A DNA stretch of 64,000 nucleotides from Sapria himalayana. Lineage: Eukaryota > Streptophyta > Magnoliopsida > Malpighiales > Rafflesiaceae. This document shows positions 1 through 11,389 of the stretch, piece by piece; position 1 is the stretch's first letter, and each line of letters opens with the position of its first letter. The stretch is taken from positions 276,340 to 340,339 of the forward strand of contig JAREIK010000382.1 in the NCBI GenBank assembly GCA_029783825.1, read 5' to 3'. The position numbers and the translations under genes were made by a program. The notes beneath the pieces are model-generated. The model worked only from the letters and a program-made list of their open reading frames with translations, had not been told where the DNA came from and made no database searches.

Positions 1-489
1 AAAATATTTTTATAATTATAAAAAACTCTATATAAATAAATATAACTTTATTTTTAATTATCTTTACATATATGTAAATCTATATAATTGTTTATAACAT
101 TGTATACATTTATTTATATTTATTTTTAACTACTTGTATTCATATATCTATATATAATAATATGTTTAACTATATGTAACTATTTATAACTACATTTAGG
201 ATATGTATCCTGACATATAATTATATATGGGATAATACTAATTTGTTGCACTACCGTGAAATAAAAAGGCTAAATATATAATATCAACAATATGTAAGCA
301 AATAGCATGAGAGTGTCCATTGATCAGACTCATATATGTTATAATTCAAATAAGGGTCGTACTCTTACCTAATCCCAGCCCTTGGGCCTCAGGCTCAAAT
401 ATGAACTTATGTATAACAAAAGATATAATATTTGATAGGTTTGTACAAAAAAAATTTTATTTTCTTTTATATAATTCTTCATTTTAACA
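1..489. other. AT-rich sequence without a recognised gene
   Basis: Very AT-rich sequence with runs of short TATA-like words. I see no coding frame, tRNA or terminal repeat. A CACTA word lies near position 249, but what follows does not match the 3' terminus of the CACTA element seen at 10,153, so I do not treat it as the 5' end. Confidence 0.5.
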
Positions 490-757
490 CCGCACACTCT
501 ATGTGTCTCTCTCCCTCTCTAATTCTTTCTGTCACTCTCTTCTTCTTTTTCTTTATGTGTCACACTCTCTCTCTTGTTTTTTTATTTCTTGCTCTTCTTT
601 CTTGCATGTTCTCTCGCTCTCTCTCTCTCTCCCATCTCTCTCCTCTCTCCCCCCTCTCTCTCATCTCTCCCCCCTCTCTCCCCCTCTCTCTCCTCTCGCC
701 CTTCCTCTCTCTCCTCTCTCTTTCTCCCTCTCTCTCTCCCTCTCTCTCTCCTCCTTC
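490..757. repeat. (CT)n / CCCTCTCT microsatellite
   Basis: A pyrimidine-only tract of CT dinucleotides mixed with CCCTCTCT and CTCC blocks. Open frames on both strands here (Leu/Ser/Pro-rich on +, Arg/Glu/Gly-rich on -) follow from the repeat and are not genes. Confidence 0.9.
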
Positions 758-1053
758 AAACATTAAATGTTTGAAGGATAAATGTGATATCTATTAATCA
801 TTATCATGTATTATCGTACTTTGCACTCTTTATCTAGTATACCTGTGATATCTATTAATCTTTATCGTGCTAAAAATTACTTTACCTATTAATGTAAATT
901 CTATAAATGTATTACCTTGATATTCATGATATTTAAATTTTAAATTTTTATCTGTAAGTAATTTTATTTAATTATATGTATTTTTTGACGTAATAGAATG
1001 TTTTATTTATAATAAAGATTGGGCATTATTTTTTGTAAATAAAACAGGGCAAA
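758..1053. other. AT-rich leader of the CACTA element
   Basis: AT-rich sequence between the CT tract and the first transposase codon. It probably belongs to the 5' leader of the CACTA element. I cannot find the subterminal repeats that mark the other end of the element, so the 5' terminus is either lost or lies upstream of the window. Confidence 0.35.
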
Positions 1054-4000
1054 ATGAGTTCAGATCGTCAGTAGATCTACAAAAGGGTTATTAATGGATT
1101 TTTGAATAAAAATTTTTTGACTGGGCTTGAAACTTTCATCAATTTTTGATATAGTCAATTGAGATCGATAGATAGAGAAAAAATTAAGTGTCCATGTAAT
1201 CATTGCAAGTGTCAGAATATCTCTTTTTGTAATGCAAACACTATAAGATATCATATTACTAAATATGGTTTTGTGCCAAATTATTTTGTTTGGATTTATA
1301 ATGGAGAAAGTACATTGGCTCTGAATATTGACCAAAATGAAGGTATTGAATCATTTGCTTGTGGTGAAGAACCATCAAACACATACCATAGAATGATCAC
1401 GGAAGCTGCTGGTGTTGACTTCAATATGGATTACATGAATGAACCACCTAATCCTGAAGCTCAGAAATTTTATGAAATGCTTAAAGCGGTAGATAAAAAG
1501 TTGTTGCCTAGTTGTAAAATACATTAGCAATTGTCACTTGTGGCTCAACTAATGAGCATTAATTAAGAAAATTATATGTCTGAGAAAATATTTGATAAGG
1601 TGACATAACTGATGAAGGAGATCATTCCAAATAATAATTTGATAACTAACAACTTTTACACAATTAAGAAGTTACTACGAGGAATGGGTCTACCATTAGA
1701 AAAAATTGATTGTTGTTTAAATGAATGCATGTTATATTGAGGCGGTGATAGTAATTTAATTAGCTATAAGTTTTGTGACCATCCTCGGTTTAGGAAGGAA
1801 CCTCGTGTTATAGATAAGCGAAAAAAATTGAAGTTTGTCTTTAAAAAGATGTATTATTTTCCATTAATTCCTCGATTACAGAGACTATATGCATCAAATG
1901 CAACAGAAAATGATATGAGGTGGCATTCTGAGCATGAGGTTGAAAAAGGGGTAATGCGTCATCCATCAGATTCACCTGTTTGGAAGCATTTTAATTATAT
2001 ACATCAAGATTTTGTAGCATAAAGTTGAAATGTGACATTGGGTCTTTGCACTGATGGATTTTAGCCATTTGGGCAATCTCAAAAATAATATTCAAGATGG
2101 CCAGTGATAGTGACGCCTTATAACTTGCCTCCATGGTTGTGTATGAAGGAGCATATATGTTTTTGACAATATTGGTTCCATGGCCAAAAAATCCGAAAGA
2201 CATGCTGGATATTTTCTTACAGCCTCTTATTGTAGAGTTAAATCATTTATGGTATGTTGGCATGAATACATATGATATCTCAAAGAAGCAAAATTTTATT
2301 ATGCGGGCAGCCCTTATGTGGATGGTAAGTGACTTTCCTGCATTTTCAATATTATCTGGATGGAATACTGTAGGATGATTCCCATGCCCATATTACATGA
2401 CAAATTCTGATGCATTTATCCTCAAATTTAGTGGCAAACAGTCATGGTTTAATTACCATCGTAAGTTTCTACCTATCACTCATCCATTTCGAAGAAATAA
2501 GATAGCATTTCGAAAAAATAAAACTATGATGACAGTTGCACCAACAGTTCATTCAGGAGATGATATTATTATAGAGATTCATAGTATGGGTTTGAAGAAG
2601 GTAACTAAAAAGGATGCTATTGGAAGTAATGGACCAATAGGCAAATTATTTGGCTGGAGGAAACGTAGTATATTTTGGGATTTGCCTTATTGGAAGTCCA
2701 ATTTAATTCATCATAATTTAGATGTAATCCATATTAAAAAAATTGTTTTTGACTATGTTTTCAACACTATCCTTAATGTAGATGGAAAAACAAAAGTCAC
2801 TTTAAAATCAATACAAGAGCTGAATGATTACTATCGGCATCCTGAATTGAAACTGAATGAGGAAACATGAAAATTCCCAACAGCTTGCTACACACTTGAT
2901 AAGAAGGCAAAATATATATTGTGTGAATGGGTTACAAATTTGAAATTTTTTGATGGATATGTGTCAAATATGGGTAGATGCATGGATATGAAGAATCTTA
3001 AGTTATTTGGAATGAAAATCATGACTGTCATGTATTTATGCTGAGATTAATACCAATTTGCATTCCGTGAATTACTTCCACTATGTGTTTGGAATGTCCT
3101 TAGAAACTTAGTTTTTTTTTTCAAACAGCTAACTGTAACCACAATCAAAATAGATGACATGGTGAGGCTGTAGAATGGCATTCCACTTATTATTTGTAAG
3201 GTTGAACGGATATTCCCACCGAGTTTTTTTGACTCGATGGAGCATTTGCTGGTACATTTGGCATATGAAGTAAGGATTGCAGGGCCAGTGCAATTCAGAT
3301 GGATGTATCCTTTCGAGAGGTAAATACATATAAATTGTTGTGTTTTATTATTTCATACTTTAAGTATTATTGTAATTTAATCTAATTGAAACCTAACATT
3401 GTGGATGTAGGTATCTTCATAAGTCGAAATTGAATATTAGAAAGAAGGTAAAAGTTGAAGATTCAATTTGCAATGCATATTTTGTAGAAGAAGCATCATC
3501 ATTTTGTTCTTATTAATTTGAGGATCATGTGAATACAATAAATAGAAATGTGCCGTGAAATAATGAAGGTCATGTGATGGTAGAAGATTTTCTGTGGACA
3601 AACTATCTATCTTCAAGCACCATAGAAGAGCATTTGGAAGAGAAATGAAAAGATGTATGATAGATGAAGAGTACAAAATAACCCGGAGCTACATTTTACT
3701 TAATTGTGAGGAGGTTGCACCATATTTTGAGTATGTATACACAAAATAGTTGCAGGTTTAATTTATAGTTTAATTTTATCTTTAATAGGAATTATTAAAA
3801 ATTGATATACATTTTCTCTCTCTTTTTATATTTGTACAATATTTATGTTGAGCAGTTAAAATATAAGCAACTAGCAATTTCTAGTAATGATGTCAATTAT
3901 ATGCTAGAAACTGAATTTGCAAATTGGTTCAAAAATTAAGTAAGAATTATTAAGTTTTAAATTTTTTAAAATTTAATTTATTATTATCTTTTATTTGTTA

Positions 4001-4757
4001 TTATCAATTTTTTTATTTATGTCACAGGTAGTTGATCCTTCAAATGGAGATTCAAATATTTTTATTCAGAATCTAAGTAAAGGCCTGTTTAGATATGTGA
4101 CAACCTATCCTGGGTATTTGTTAATGGATATAAATTTCACACAATTGGGCACGGTTCTTCTAAATTAACAATGAATAGTAGTGTATGCATTAAAGGCGCA
4201 TATACAGTGCAGATGAGATTGATTATTATGGTCAACTCAAAGAAGTTATTGAGTTGGAGTGTCATGGACTCAAAAATAACTAGATTGTATTTTTTAACTG
4301 CGAGTGGTTTGATCCTACATGAAATGTGGGCACAAAGATTCATTCAGATTATAAGCTAGTCGATGTTAATCATAAAAGCAGATATAATCGATATGAGCCA
4401 TTTATTATGACAGTTCAAGCTGCTCAGGTATATTATTTTACATATCCGAGAGTATCTCGTGAAAAGAAAGATTAGTGGGAGATTTGCAAGATCAAAGCTC
4501 GATCAAAAATTAATCGTATCAACATCACAACAAAGAAGTGTAGACTTGGAAATTATACCGGCATTCCAGGAAGATGACATAAATAATATTGAGCCTTTGA
4601 ATGTAGATGAAGATCTAGAAAATTTTTGTGACTCAAATGGTGTCACAATAGAAATTGAATATGATCAATTTCTATATGAAGATGAGTTCGAACTTCTATC
4701 GGAATCAGATAAAATATCAGAAGATCCATTAGAGGATGACAGTGATGCCGATAATTA
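1054..4757 (+). pseudogene. CACTA transposase (TNP2-like), degenerate
   Basis: The product would bind and cut the element ends in the nucleus. The start at 1,054 matches family N-termini, and a Transposase-associated zinc domain follows (1,054-1,320; CPCNHCKCQN, then KYGFVPNYFVW). Next come tnp2-family segments (about 1,670-2,870; GMGLPLEKIDCC, VMRHPSDSPVWKHF), a DUF4218-like part (about 2,940-3,500; MKNLKLFGMK, FRELLPLCVW) and a DUF4216-like part (about 4,170-4,500; YKLVDVNHKSRYNRYEPFI). The tail (4,459-4,757) is acidic and ends DPLEDDSDADN. A plausible intron (GT at about 3,320 to AG at about 3,410) separates MYPFER from YLHKSK; another probably ends with the AG near 4,028. Many in-frame stops and several frameshifts make it dead. 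Family assignment is firm; exon limits are approximate. Confidence 0.85.
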
Positions 4758-4898
4758 AATTGTTATAATTTTATTATAAATTTAAACTATCAAAGACATT
4801 TTATATTTTGTTGAAAACTATCGGTGTGTTTTATTCGAAAATACATGCTTGTTCATCATATCGCTATTTTTTGTACTTTGTTTTATTTTGCACAGCAG

Positions 4899-6880
4899 AT
4901 GGTGCCTAAAGGACGTGGCCGAGGTGGAGGTGGATGTGGACACAAAAATGAACCAAATTCTTCTAGTATGTTACATCATGTTGTAGAATCAGTACCATCT
5001 CATAGCCACCATATCCAGACTTCAACATCACAATCACCATCTCCATTTCTATCATCATCATCATCGAGACCTCTACTATCACCTTTATCAGATGTAAGCC
5101 TACCACCAATTGTGTTTCCTGCACACACTTTTGATCCATCTCTATCTTCTACACCATATTTTACACAGATTGTTTCCCCATTTACAATACCAATGACATC
5201 ATCAAATGTTGTGCCTTCCTCTGTAGTCAGTGCAACGGTAGAAATTTTGATTGTGGATGAGAAGTAAAAGAAATATGTAAAAATGACTTTAAAAAAATTC
5301 TGATGTTACTGTTAGTGGTTTTTTTAATATTATTATGGTTTGCTTGTTTTCTATGTTATTTATTTATTTGTATAGTTTTATTCTATCACACAAGTGTTCA
5401 ACTATAATTACAAAGTCTTTCAATAAAATGGATGATTTTAAAGCATTCTCCTTGAAGAAAGTTTCTGAATCGACAAAGGAGTCCTATTTTAATGACTTAG
5501 GCAAAAATAACTAAACAAAAACATTGAAAAATAATAATCAAATTACTTAACTAATATGTTGGTTATTATTCAAGCAGTAAATAATTACATTCTTATTGTT
5601 AATATAAATTCTTTTGAGATTCTTCTATATATAGAATCAGTGCACATGGGCACCCAAATTTGATGTAAAGATAAAGTTATTATGGAAGATCAAAGTTGCT
5701 CAATGATATTCTAATTTTGTTCATAAATTTAAGAATATGAAAGAAATGCCTGATTTTATATCCGAGGATGACTGGCCCAAGTGGCTTAAGTATTGGAAGG
5801 AGCCAGATGTGAAGAAAAAATCAGATATTGCCAGCAAAAATTGACGAAGTGAGGTAGCTAGACTAGGTACAAAAATTTGTCAACACACAGGAGGGTCAAA
5901 GTCGAGCATTGAGCATGCTCGAGATATGGTACAATTTTAAAATTTTAAACATATATATATTTAATGGTTGTCCTAATAGTTCAATAAATCAAATTTCTGA
6001 TTGGTTTTATTAATTTTTTTAAATTTTTTGATCATTTGTTTTTTAATGACTTAATAAAAACATATTCTAGGCAGGAGGATTGGGTCGGGATCCAAATTTT
6101 TATGAGATTTTCAGGAAGATGCATGTGAAGAAAGTGGATGGTCAATTTGTTGATAATAACAAGTCTTATATGATTGCTGTAAGAACTTGTTATATTAATA
6201 AGATTTTATAATACTATAATAAATTTTGAAAATTATTTGGAATGCAATATATTTATTTTATTTTTATATATCTAGAATAGTTTTTTTCTCTATTTTATCT
6301 CAGGATTTAATGGAGGAACGTGTGCCAGCTACTCATTAACAAGTTAAGGGTTCTATGGATCTTCAACCAAGTGACTATGATTCTATTTATTTGGAGACCA
6401 TAGGTCGTAAGAAGCAGATAGTATACGAAATCAATTTGAAGGGAGTGGTGTTTTGTTGTACTGTCATGCTTCTAATTCATTTGTCTCAATAATGGTGGAT
6501 GAGGCGGTCGAACAACAAGCAATAGAAATAAATGAATGTAAGTTATGGAGACCGAAATGAAAAAGAAGGATGAGCATATATCTCATTTGAAAGAAAAATA
6601 TATGAAATTAAAGAACAGAATGATGGGCAGATATCTCATTTGAAGGAAGAAATATGTGAAATTAAAGAACAAAAGAATGAGCAGTATACAAATTTGATGG
6701 AAGAAATACAAGAATTAAAAGAAATAAACAATGAGATGAAAGGAATTAAGATTGTAATGCAACAGTAGATGTCCTATATGGAGTCACAGTTACCAGAATT
6801 GGTGCAACATATAGCATTCTGAGATCCAACTGCGAAACCTGGCAGGAGAGGCTAGCATTCACTACAAATTATGAGGATGA
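4899..6880 (+). pseudogene. Second CACTA gene, Transposase_24 (Ptta/En/Spm) type, degenerate
   Basis: The ATG at 4,899 follows a plausible 3' splice site (ttgcacag), which suggests a leader intron. The N-terminus is a basic Gly/Arg stretch (MVPKGRGRGGGG) followed by a long Ser/Pro/His linker to 5,267. Further exons at about 5,640-5,940 and 6,070-6,180 carry the weak Transposase_24 pattern (W..W.KYWKEP, then GGLGRDPNFYEIFRKMH). At about 6,310-6,480 a segment reads like the conserved YLE..G..K..VYG region. A coiled-coil run of Lys/Glu/Ile heptads follows (about 6,560-6,800). Stops and frame changes lie between and inside exons. In active elements this protein binds subterminal repeats; that role is inferred from the family. 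Confidence 0.72.
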
Positions 6881-7235
6881 TTGAGTATGAGAATTATTTC
6901 TTAACTATTATTTATTTTTGTCTGTGTAGCAAATAAGTATGATATTTTTTTGCAGGTTTCAATTTTTTTATTTTGGTTTTGTTCTTTGCTTTTCAAATTC
7001 ACCTAATTATGAATCATTGCAGGACACATTATGTGAGATAAAAGAAAATTTCCTGATTCAAAGCATTCAGACATTATCATGGTACTTCCAATGCATGGGT
7101 CCCATATTTACCAATTTCAGTTTTATCAAAAAGAGGGCTAGCTTATCTGATCTTTATTATTCTAAAAATATTTTATTTTTGCCCTCTCTTTTCTCTAAAC
7201 ATAATTGCTGGTCATCTTTTGAATTTTTGTCAAAG
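6881..7235. other. CACTA internal sequence without a clear gene
   Basis: AT-rich sequence after the second CACTA gene. A short open frame from 6,939 is Phe-rich and resembles nothing I know. It may be a 3' untranslated part or intron of the preceding gene. Confidence 0.4.
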
Positions 7236-7376
7236 CTGTAAGACAATAAAATTTAATTTGTTTTTTTTCATGTCTATAATATTTGTTTCTATATATTTGT
7301 GGATATGTTTTTGTGTCTCTGAATTTTTTGGGTAGAGTTTTAGCCTATTATATGTAAGTGAAAGCCTATTTTCAGA

Positions 7377-7825
7377 AGTGGTAGCAGCGGCGGCGATGAC
7401 AGTGACAACATCGGAAGTGATAGTAATGCTAGCGGCTGTAGCAGTGGCAGCAGCGGCACTAGCGGCAGTGGTGGCAGAGGCAATAGTGGCGGCGGCAAAG
7501 GCAACGATGGCATCAGCAACGACAGCACCGACAGCAGCCACAGAGGTGATGTCAGTGACAGCAGAGGTAGCTGCCGCATCAGCGACAGCTGTGGTAGCGA
7601 TGGCAGCAGTGGTGGTGGCGAGTGCGGCCGCAGCCGCACCGGCAGCTACGGCAACAGCTGTGACAACACCGGTAGCGGCGATGGCAGCAACGGCAGTGGC
7701 AACAGTGGCGGCAGCGACAGCGGTGGCAGCAGTGGCAGCGACAGTGGTGGCAGCATCGGCAGTGGCAGCGATAGTGGCAGCAGCGGCAGGAATGGCAGCG
7801 GCAGCGGGAGCAACTACAATTCCAA
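7377..7825 (+). repeat. GC-rich GGC/AGC trinucleotide tract, copy 1
   Basis: About 450 bp of trinucleotides of the form GGC, AGC, GGT, AGT and GAC in an otherwise AT-rich element. Read from 7,377 it gives a Gly/Ser/Asp-rich polypeptide without stops (SGSSGGDDSDNIGSDSN start); the next frame gives an Ala/Val-rich one. Several frames stay open because the repeat lacks T-rich codons, so openness is no evidence of coding. It could be a low-complexity tail of a CACTA protein or a plain triplet expansion. Confidence 0.8.
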
Positions 7826-8571
7826 CAAATGCGGTATATACGTACGTATATAGTCAGTATATACATACATATAATACTACAGTATTTTATGTACATATAT
7901 ACTAAGTATATATATGTACTCAGTATATATGTATGCATAATACTGTAGTTTATATGTACATATATAGTAGTAATGTACGTACGAGTGAAATGCTAGTATA
8001 TATGATCATATTTACTACAACAATATATATTTATCAAAACTTAGTTTTTTATTTATTTATTTTGATATGATTTCGTGGTTTAAATTCCATAAAGATATGG
8101 TACCATATTGTTTCCCATACAAAGCTTGTATAAATGAAGACATATTTCAACAAACAAAATGCACCATGATTTGGATAGCATTTTCGCAGCAGAAAGTTGG
8201 TGATCCGAGGAGCAGAGGGACAGAAAGTAACATCAATGCATTGATAGATTATACTTTATGATCAGTCGGTAGATACATTGATAACTAAGATGTAATATAA
8301 TTTTTTTTAGTTGTTTTAAATATTGTATTAAAATAAGTTATTAAATGAATTTTTTTTGTTTAATTTAAAATTTTCATCTATAATTTATGTTTATTAAATT
8401 ATTTAATTAAATTTTAGTTTAAGCTATATGACAATCAACTTTAATTTGTGTTTGTTCATTTCTATAATAACTATTTTTATATATCTGTGAAAATGTTTGT
8501 GTGTTTCTGAATTTTTTGGGTCATGTTTTAGCTTATTATAGGTATGTAAAAATCTATTACCAGCATCAGTA

Positions 8572-9112
8572 TCAGTGATGGTGGCGGCGGTGGCGGCATC
8601 AGTGGCAGTGGCTGTAGTGGTTGTGGTGGCAGCAGCAGCGATCGCAGCGGCAGTAGTAGCGGCGGCGACAGTGGCAGTGGCGGGAGCGGAGGGAGTGGGA
8701 GCATCAGAGCCAGTGGCAGTGGCTACACTGGAAGCAGCGGCGGTAGCAGTGGCAGCACCGGAAGCAACGATAGCACCAGAAGCAGTGGTAGAGGTGGCAG
8801 TGCGGAGGTAGTAGCGGTGCTAGCAATGGCAGCGGCAGCACCGGCATCGGGGGCAGCGGTGGTAGTTGCAGCCGTGGTAGCAGTGGCAGTGGCGATGGCG
8901 GAAGCAGCGGTAGTGACGGCAATGGCAGCCACGGCCACATTGGCGGCGGCCGCTCTGGCAGTAGCGGCGGCGGTAGATTTGGCATCAGCGGTGGTGGCAG
9001 CAGGAGAGGTGGAATCGGTGGAAGCGGCGGCAGCGGCAATAGCAATAGTGGTATTGGCAGTGACAGCGACAACGGCAGTAGCGGCAGGAGCGGCAGGAGC
9101 GGCAACAATTGC
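8572..9112 (+). repeat. GC-rich GGC/AGC trinucleotide tract, copy 2
   Basis: The second copy in the tandem duplication, about 90 bp longer than the first. It has the same trinucleotide content and the same flanks, and is open in several frames. The length difference fits slippage after duplication. Confidence 0.8.
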
Positions 9113-9719
9113 ACCAAATATGTATATACGTATGAATAAAATCATTATATATGTACGTATAATACTGCTCAGTTTATATGTACACATAATACTACTATTT
9201 TTATGTACATATACCACAGTAATATATGTACAAGTGAAATGCTAGTATATATAGGCATATATACTACATAATTATATATGTATCAAAACATAATTTTTTT
9301 TTAATTTGACTGAGTGGTTTAAATTTCATACTGATATGATACCGCATTGTTCCTCATACAAATAATTTATAAGTGATAGTATTTTTCACTGGACATTATG
9401 TGTCGTGACTCGGACAACTTTGTCGTAGTAGAAAAATGATGATCAGAGAAGCAGAGGGAGAGAAAACAATGTCAATGAATGGATATATTATACATTATGC
9501 ACCATCGGTAGATACATTGATGAATAAGATGAAATAAAAGTTTGTTATTTTTTTTTGTTTCAATTATGTAAAATATTGAATTTGAATAAGATATTAAATG
9601 ATTTTATTTTTTGTTTATTATAAATTATTTATAGTTTCAATTTTTATTCAATTTGACATAAAAATATTAAATTATTTAATTAAAAAATTTTAAAATAAAT
9701 TAAATTCTGAAATTTCATT

Positions 9720-10153
9720 TGAAATTAAAATAGCTAGGGAAAAATCTCACTTGCTAATTTAGCTAGGAAATTTTCCCAAGCTAATTTACAAAGGGAAATA
9801 TTAAAATTAGTGACGGATTTTGCGTCGCTACATTTATTTAGCTAGGGACTATATCCATCTCTAAAATTTATATACCAGAACTTTAGCTAGGAAATCATTC
9901 GTCGTTATTTTAATTTGTGACGGAATATCTAATTTTTCTTGCTATTTAGCTAGGGATTTTGTCTTTTTTAGCAAGAGATTTTCCTGTCGTTACTTTTTAG
10001 CTAGGGACACTTTCTGTCACTAAAATTTAGCAAGAAGCACTTTAGATAGGGAACTGATCCATGGGTAATCCGTTGCTATTTCCCATTTAGCGACAGAAAA
10101 TGCACATTTAGCTTGGGAATTGTCCCTGGCTATATGGGATTTTTCTTGTAGTG
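9720..10153. repeat. CACTA 3' subterminal repeat array and terminal inverted repeat
   Basis: Repeated TTAGCTAGGGA-type words (near 9,731, 9,759, 9,838, 9,892, 9,946 and 10,000) alternate with TGACGGA / CGACAGAAA words. The array ends in ttttcttgtagtg at 10,153, which is the CACTACAAGAAAA terminus in complement. Such arrays are the binding sites of the second CACTA protein in known elements. The mirror-image array expected at the other end is not in the window. Confidence 0.85.
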
Positions 10154-10189
10154 TATAGGGAAAAGTGTCTGCTTGTTTTGAATTTTTGA

Positions 10190-10745
10190 AATCAAAAAAG
10201 TAGCTTAAAAGGAGTCGGAAAGGAAGCTCATTAAACCAAGAATACATATATGCATTACTAGTTGTATATTTGCAATAAGAGAGTATCTGTAATTTTATAT
10301 ATCTTTCTGTTATTTAAAATATGAGGATGTTATGGGAGAGAGAGGAAAGTATAGTAAAGGGTTTATTAGGTTGTAGAGAAAAGATGTATGTTTTTTTGTC
10401 CTTTTGCAGATTATTAAAACAAGAAGAAAGCAACTGAAGAGGAGCAGGAAAGAAAGCTCAAGTCATCAAGGATACTTTATTTTTATTTGTAATTCGGAGA
10501 AAAAAGGCAGGCCCTGTAATTTCTTAGATTGGGTTAGAAATGGGAGATAGAAGAGAGATCGGTTATTGGGTTGTTGAGGGAAAGTGTTTGTTTTTTTAAT
10601 GTTTTTTTTTCAATTAAAACAAGGAAAAGCAACTGAATAGGAGCAGGAAAGGAAGCTTAATTTACCAAGGACACATTGATGTTTATGAGTTAAAGCTAGG
10701 ACAAAGTAACTGAAGAGGAATAGGAAAGGAAGCTCAATTCATCAA
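10190..10745. repeat. Imperfect tandem repeat with GGAGcaGGAAAGGAAGCTCA core
   Basis: Four copies of a 20-bp core start at 10,211, 10,441, 10,640 and 10,717. The first three carry longer related flanks (caAACTGAAGAG before, tcAAGGATAC after, and a T-rich block). Spacings of 230, 199 and 77 bp suggest units of about 200-230 bp with one shortened. It lies just outside the CACTA 3' terminus. No coding sense is evident. Confidence 0.7.
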
Positions 10746-11389
10746 GGATAAATATAAATGCTTTACTGAATGTTTATATGTAATATGGAGATATAAGGTA
10801 GGCTCTGTAACTTTTATAGATAAGGCTAGGATATTTTATGTTAGGTAAAATAAGGATGTAACAGAAGAGAGAGGAGATAAAGTAAGGGGTTGATAGGGTT
10901 GTTGAAGAAAGTTGGGCTAACAGTTTTGTAGGTTAAAAGAGTCATCATGAAGTAAAGTAACGAAGAGCTGAAAAGGGTTTATATATAAAAAGATTACTAC
11001 TTAAATGGAAAAAAGGAAAAATGAAGTAGAAAGACATTAAGGTAAAGCAGAAGAAATGACGAAGGACAGAATAATTCCTATTCTATATTATTTTACTCTA
11101 CAAATGGCTCAATAAATATAGATAGAGGAAGTAAATATTAAGTTAGGACGCTTATACAAAGATCAAGGAGGAAATAGAAAGGACATAAGTGAGGAAACAA
11201 AATTTCTACAAAAACAACTTAATAAGAAGAAAAATAGAATGGAAAATAATTTACTTGTATTTACTTGCGTAAAAATTTGTATAGGATTTATTTTATGTGG
11301 TGCATGAATAGTGGATGTAAAAATGGTATTCCTCCACCAAACGAGAGGGATAAACTAATAATAAAACAACATTAAAAAAATAAAAGAAT
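10746..11389. other. AT/purine-rich spacer without a gene
   Basis: Purine-rich sequence on the + strand with GAAGTAAAG-like words, grading into the AAGAAT satellite. I see no coding frame or terminal repeat. Confidence 0.5.

Larger units (their letters stand above)
7236..9560 (+). repeat. Diverged 1.2-kb tandem duplication inside the CACTA element
   Basis: Two units (about 7,236-8,430 and 8,436-9,560) share matching blocks in the same order. These are a T-rich leader with ctgaattttttgggt (7,319 and 8,507), a GGC/AGC tract, a TATA/GTAC-rich palindromic stretch ending gtgaaatgctagtatata (7,985 and 9,233), a gtggtttaaat block (8,075 and 9,312), and a block containing gtagatacattgat (8,268 and 9,507). 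The spacing is about 1.19-1.24 kb. The copies have diverged by substitutions and small indels, so the duplication is not recent. Confidence 0.85.
1054..10153 (+). mobile_element. Degenerate CACTA (En/Spm, CMC) DNA transposon, 5' end not located
   Basis: The element holds the two genes usual for plant CACTA transposons in the usual order: a TNP2-like transposase and a Transposase_24-type gene. It ends in a 3' subterminal array and a terminus whose complement reads CACTACAAGAAAAA, at 10,153. The 3 bases after it (TAT, 10,154-10,156) would be one copy of the 3-bp target duplication. The 5' inverted repeat was not found, so the start given is the first transposase codon, not the element end. All coding sequence is broken by stops and frameshifts, so this copy cannot move by itself. 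Confidence 0.85.

Noticed and set aside
245..265. CACTACCGTG word as a possible 5' end of the CACTA element
   Set aside because: It matches the 3' terminus for only six bases, lacks the preceding TAT and has no subterminal array after it.
560..797. Ser/Leu/Pro-rich and Arg/Glu/Gly-rich open frames on both strands
   Set aside because: Direct consequence of the CT microsatellite.
10211..10736. A CRISPR-like array, because a 20-bp core recurs
   Set aside because: Spacings are unequal (230, 199, 77), flanks are themselves related, and the sequence is plant nuclear DNA.
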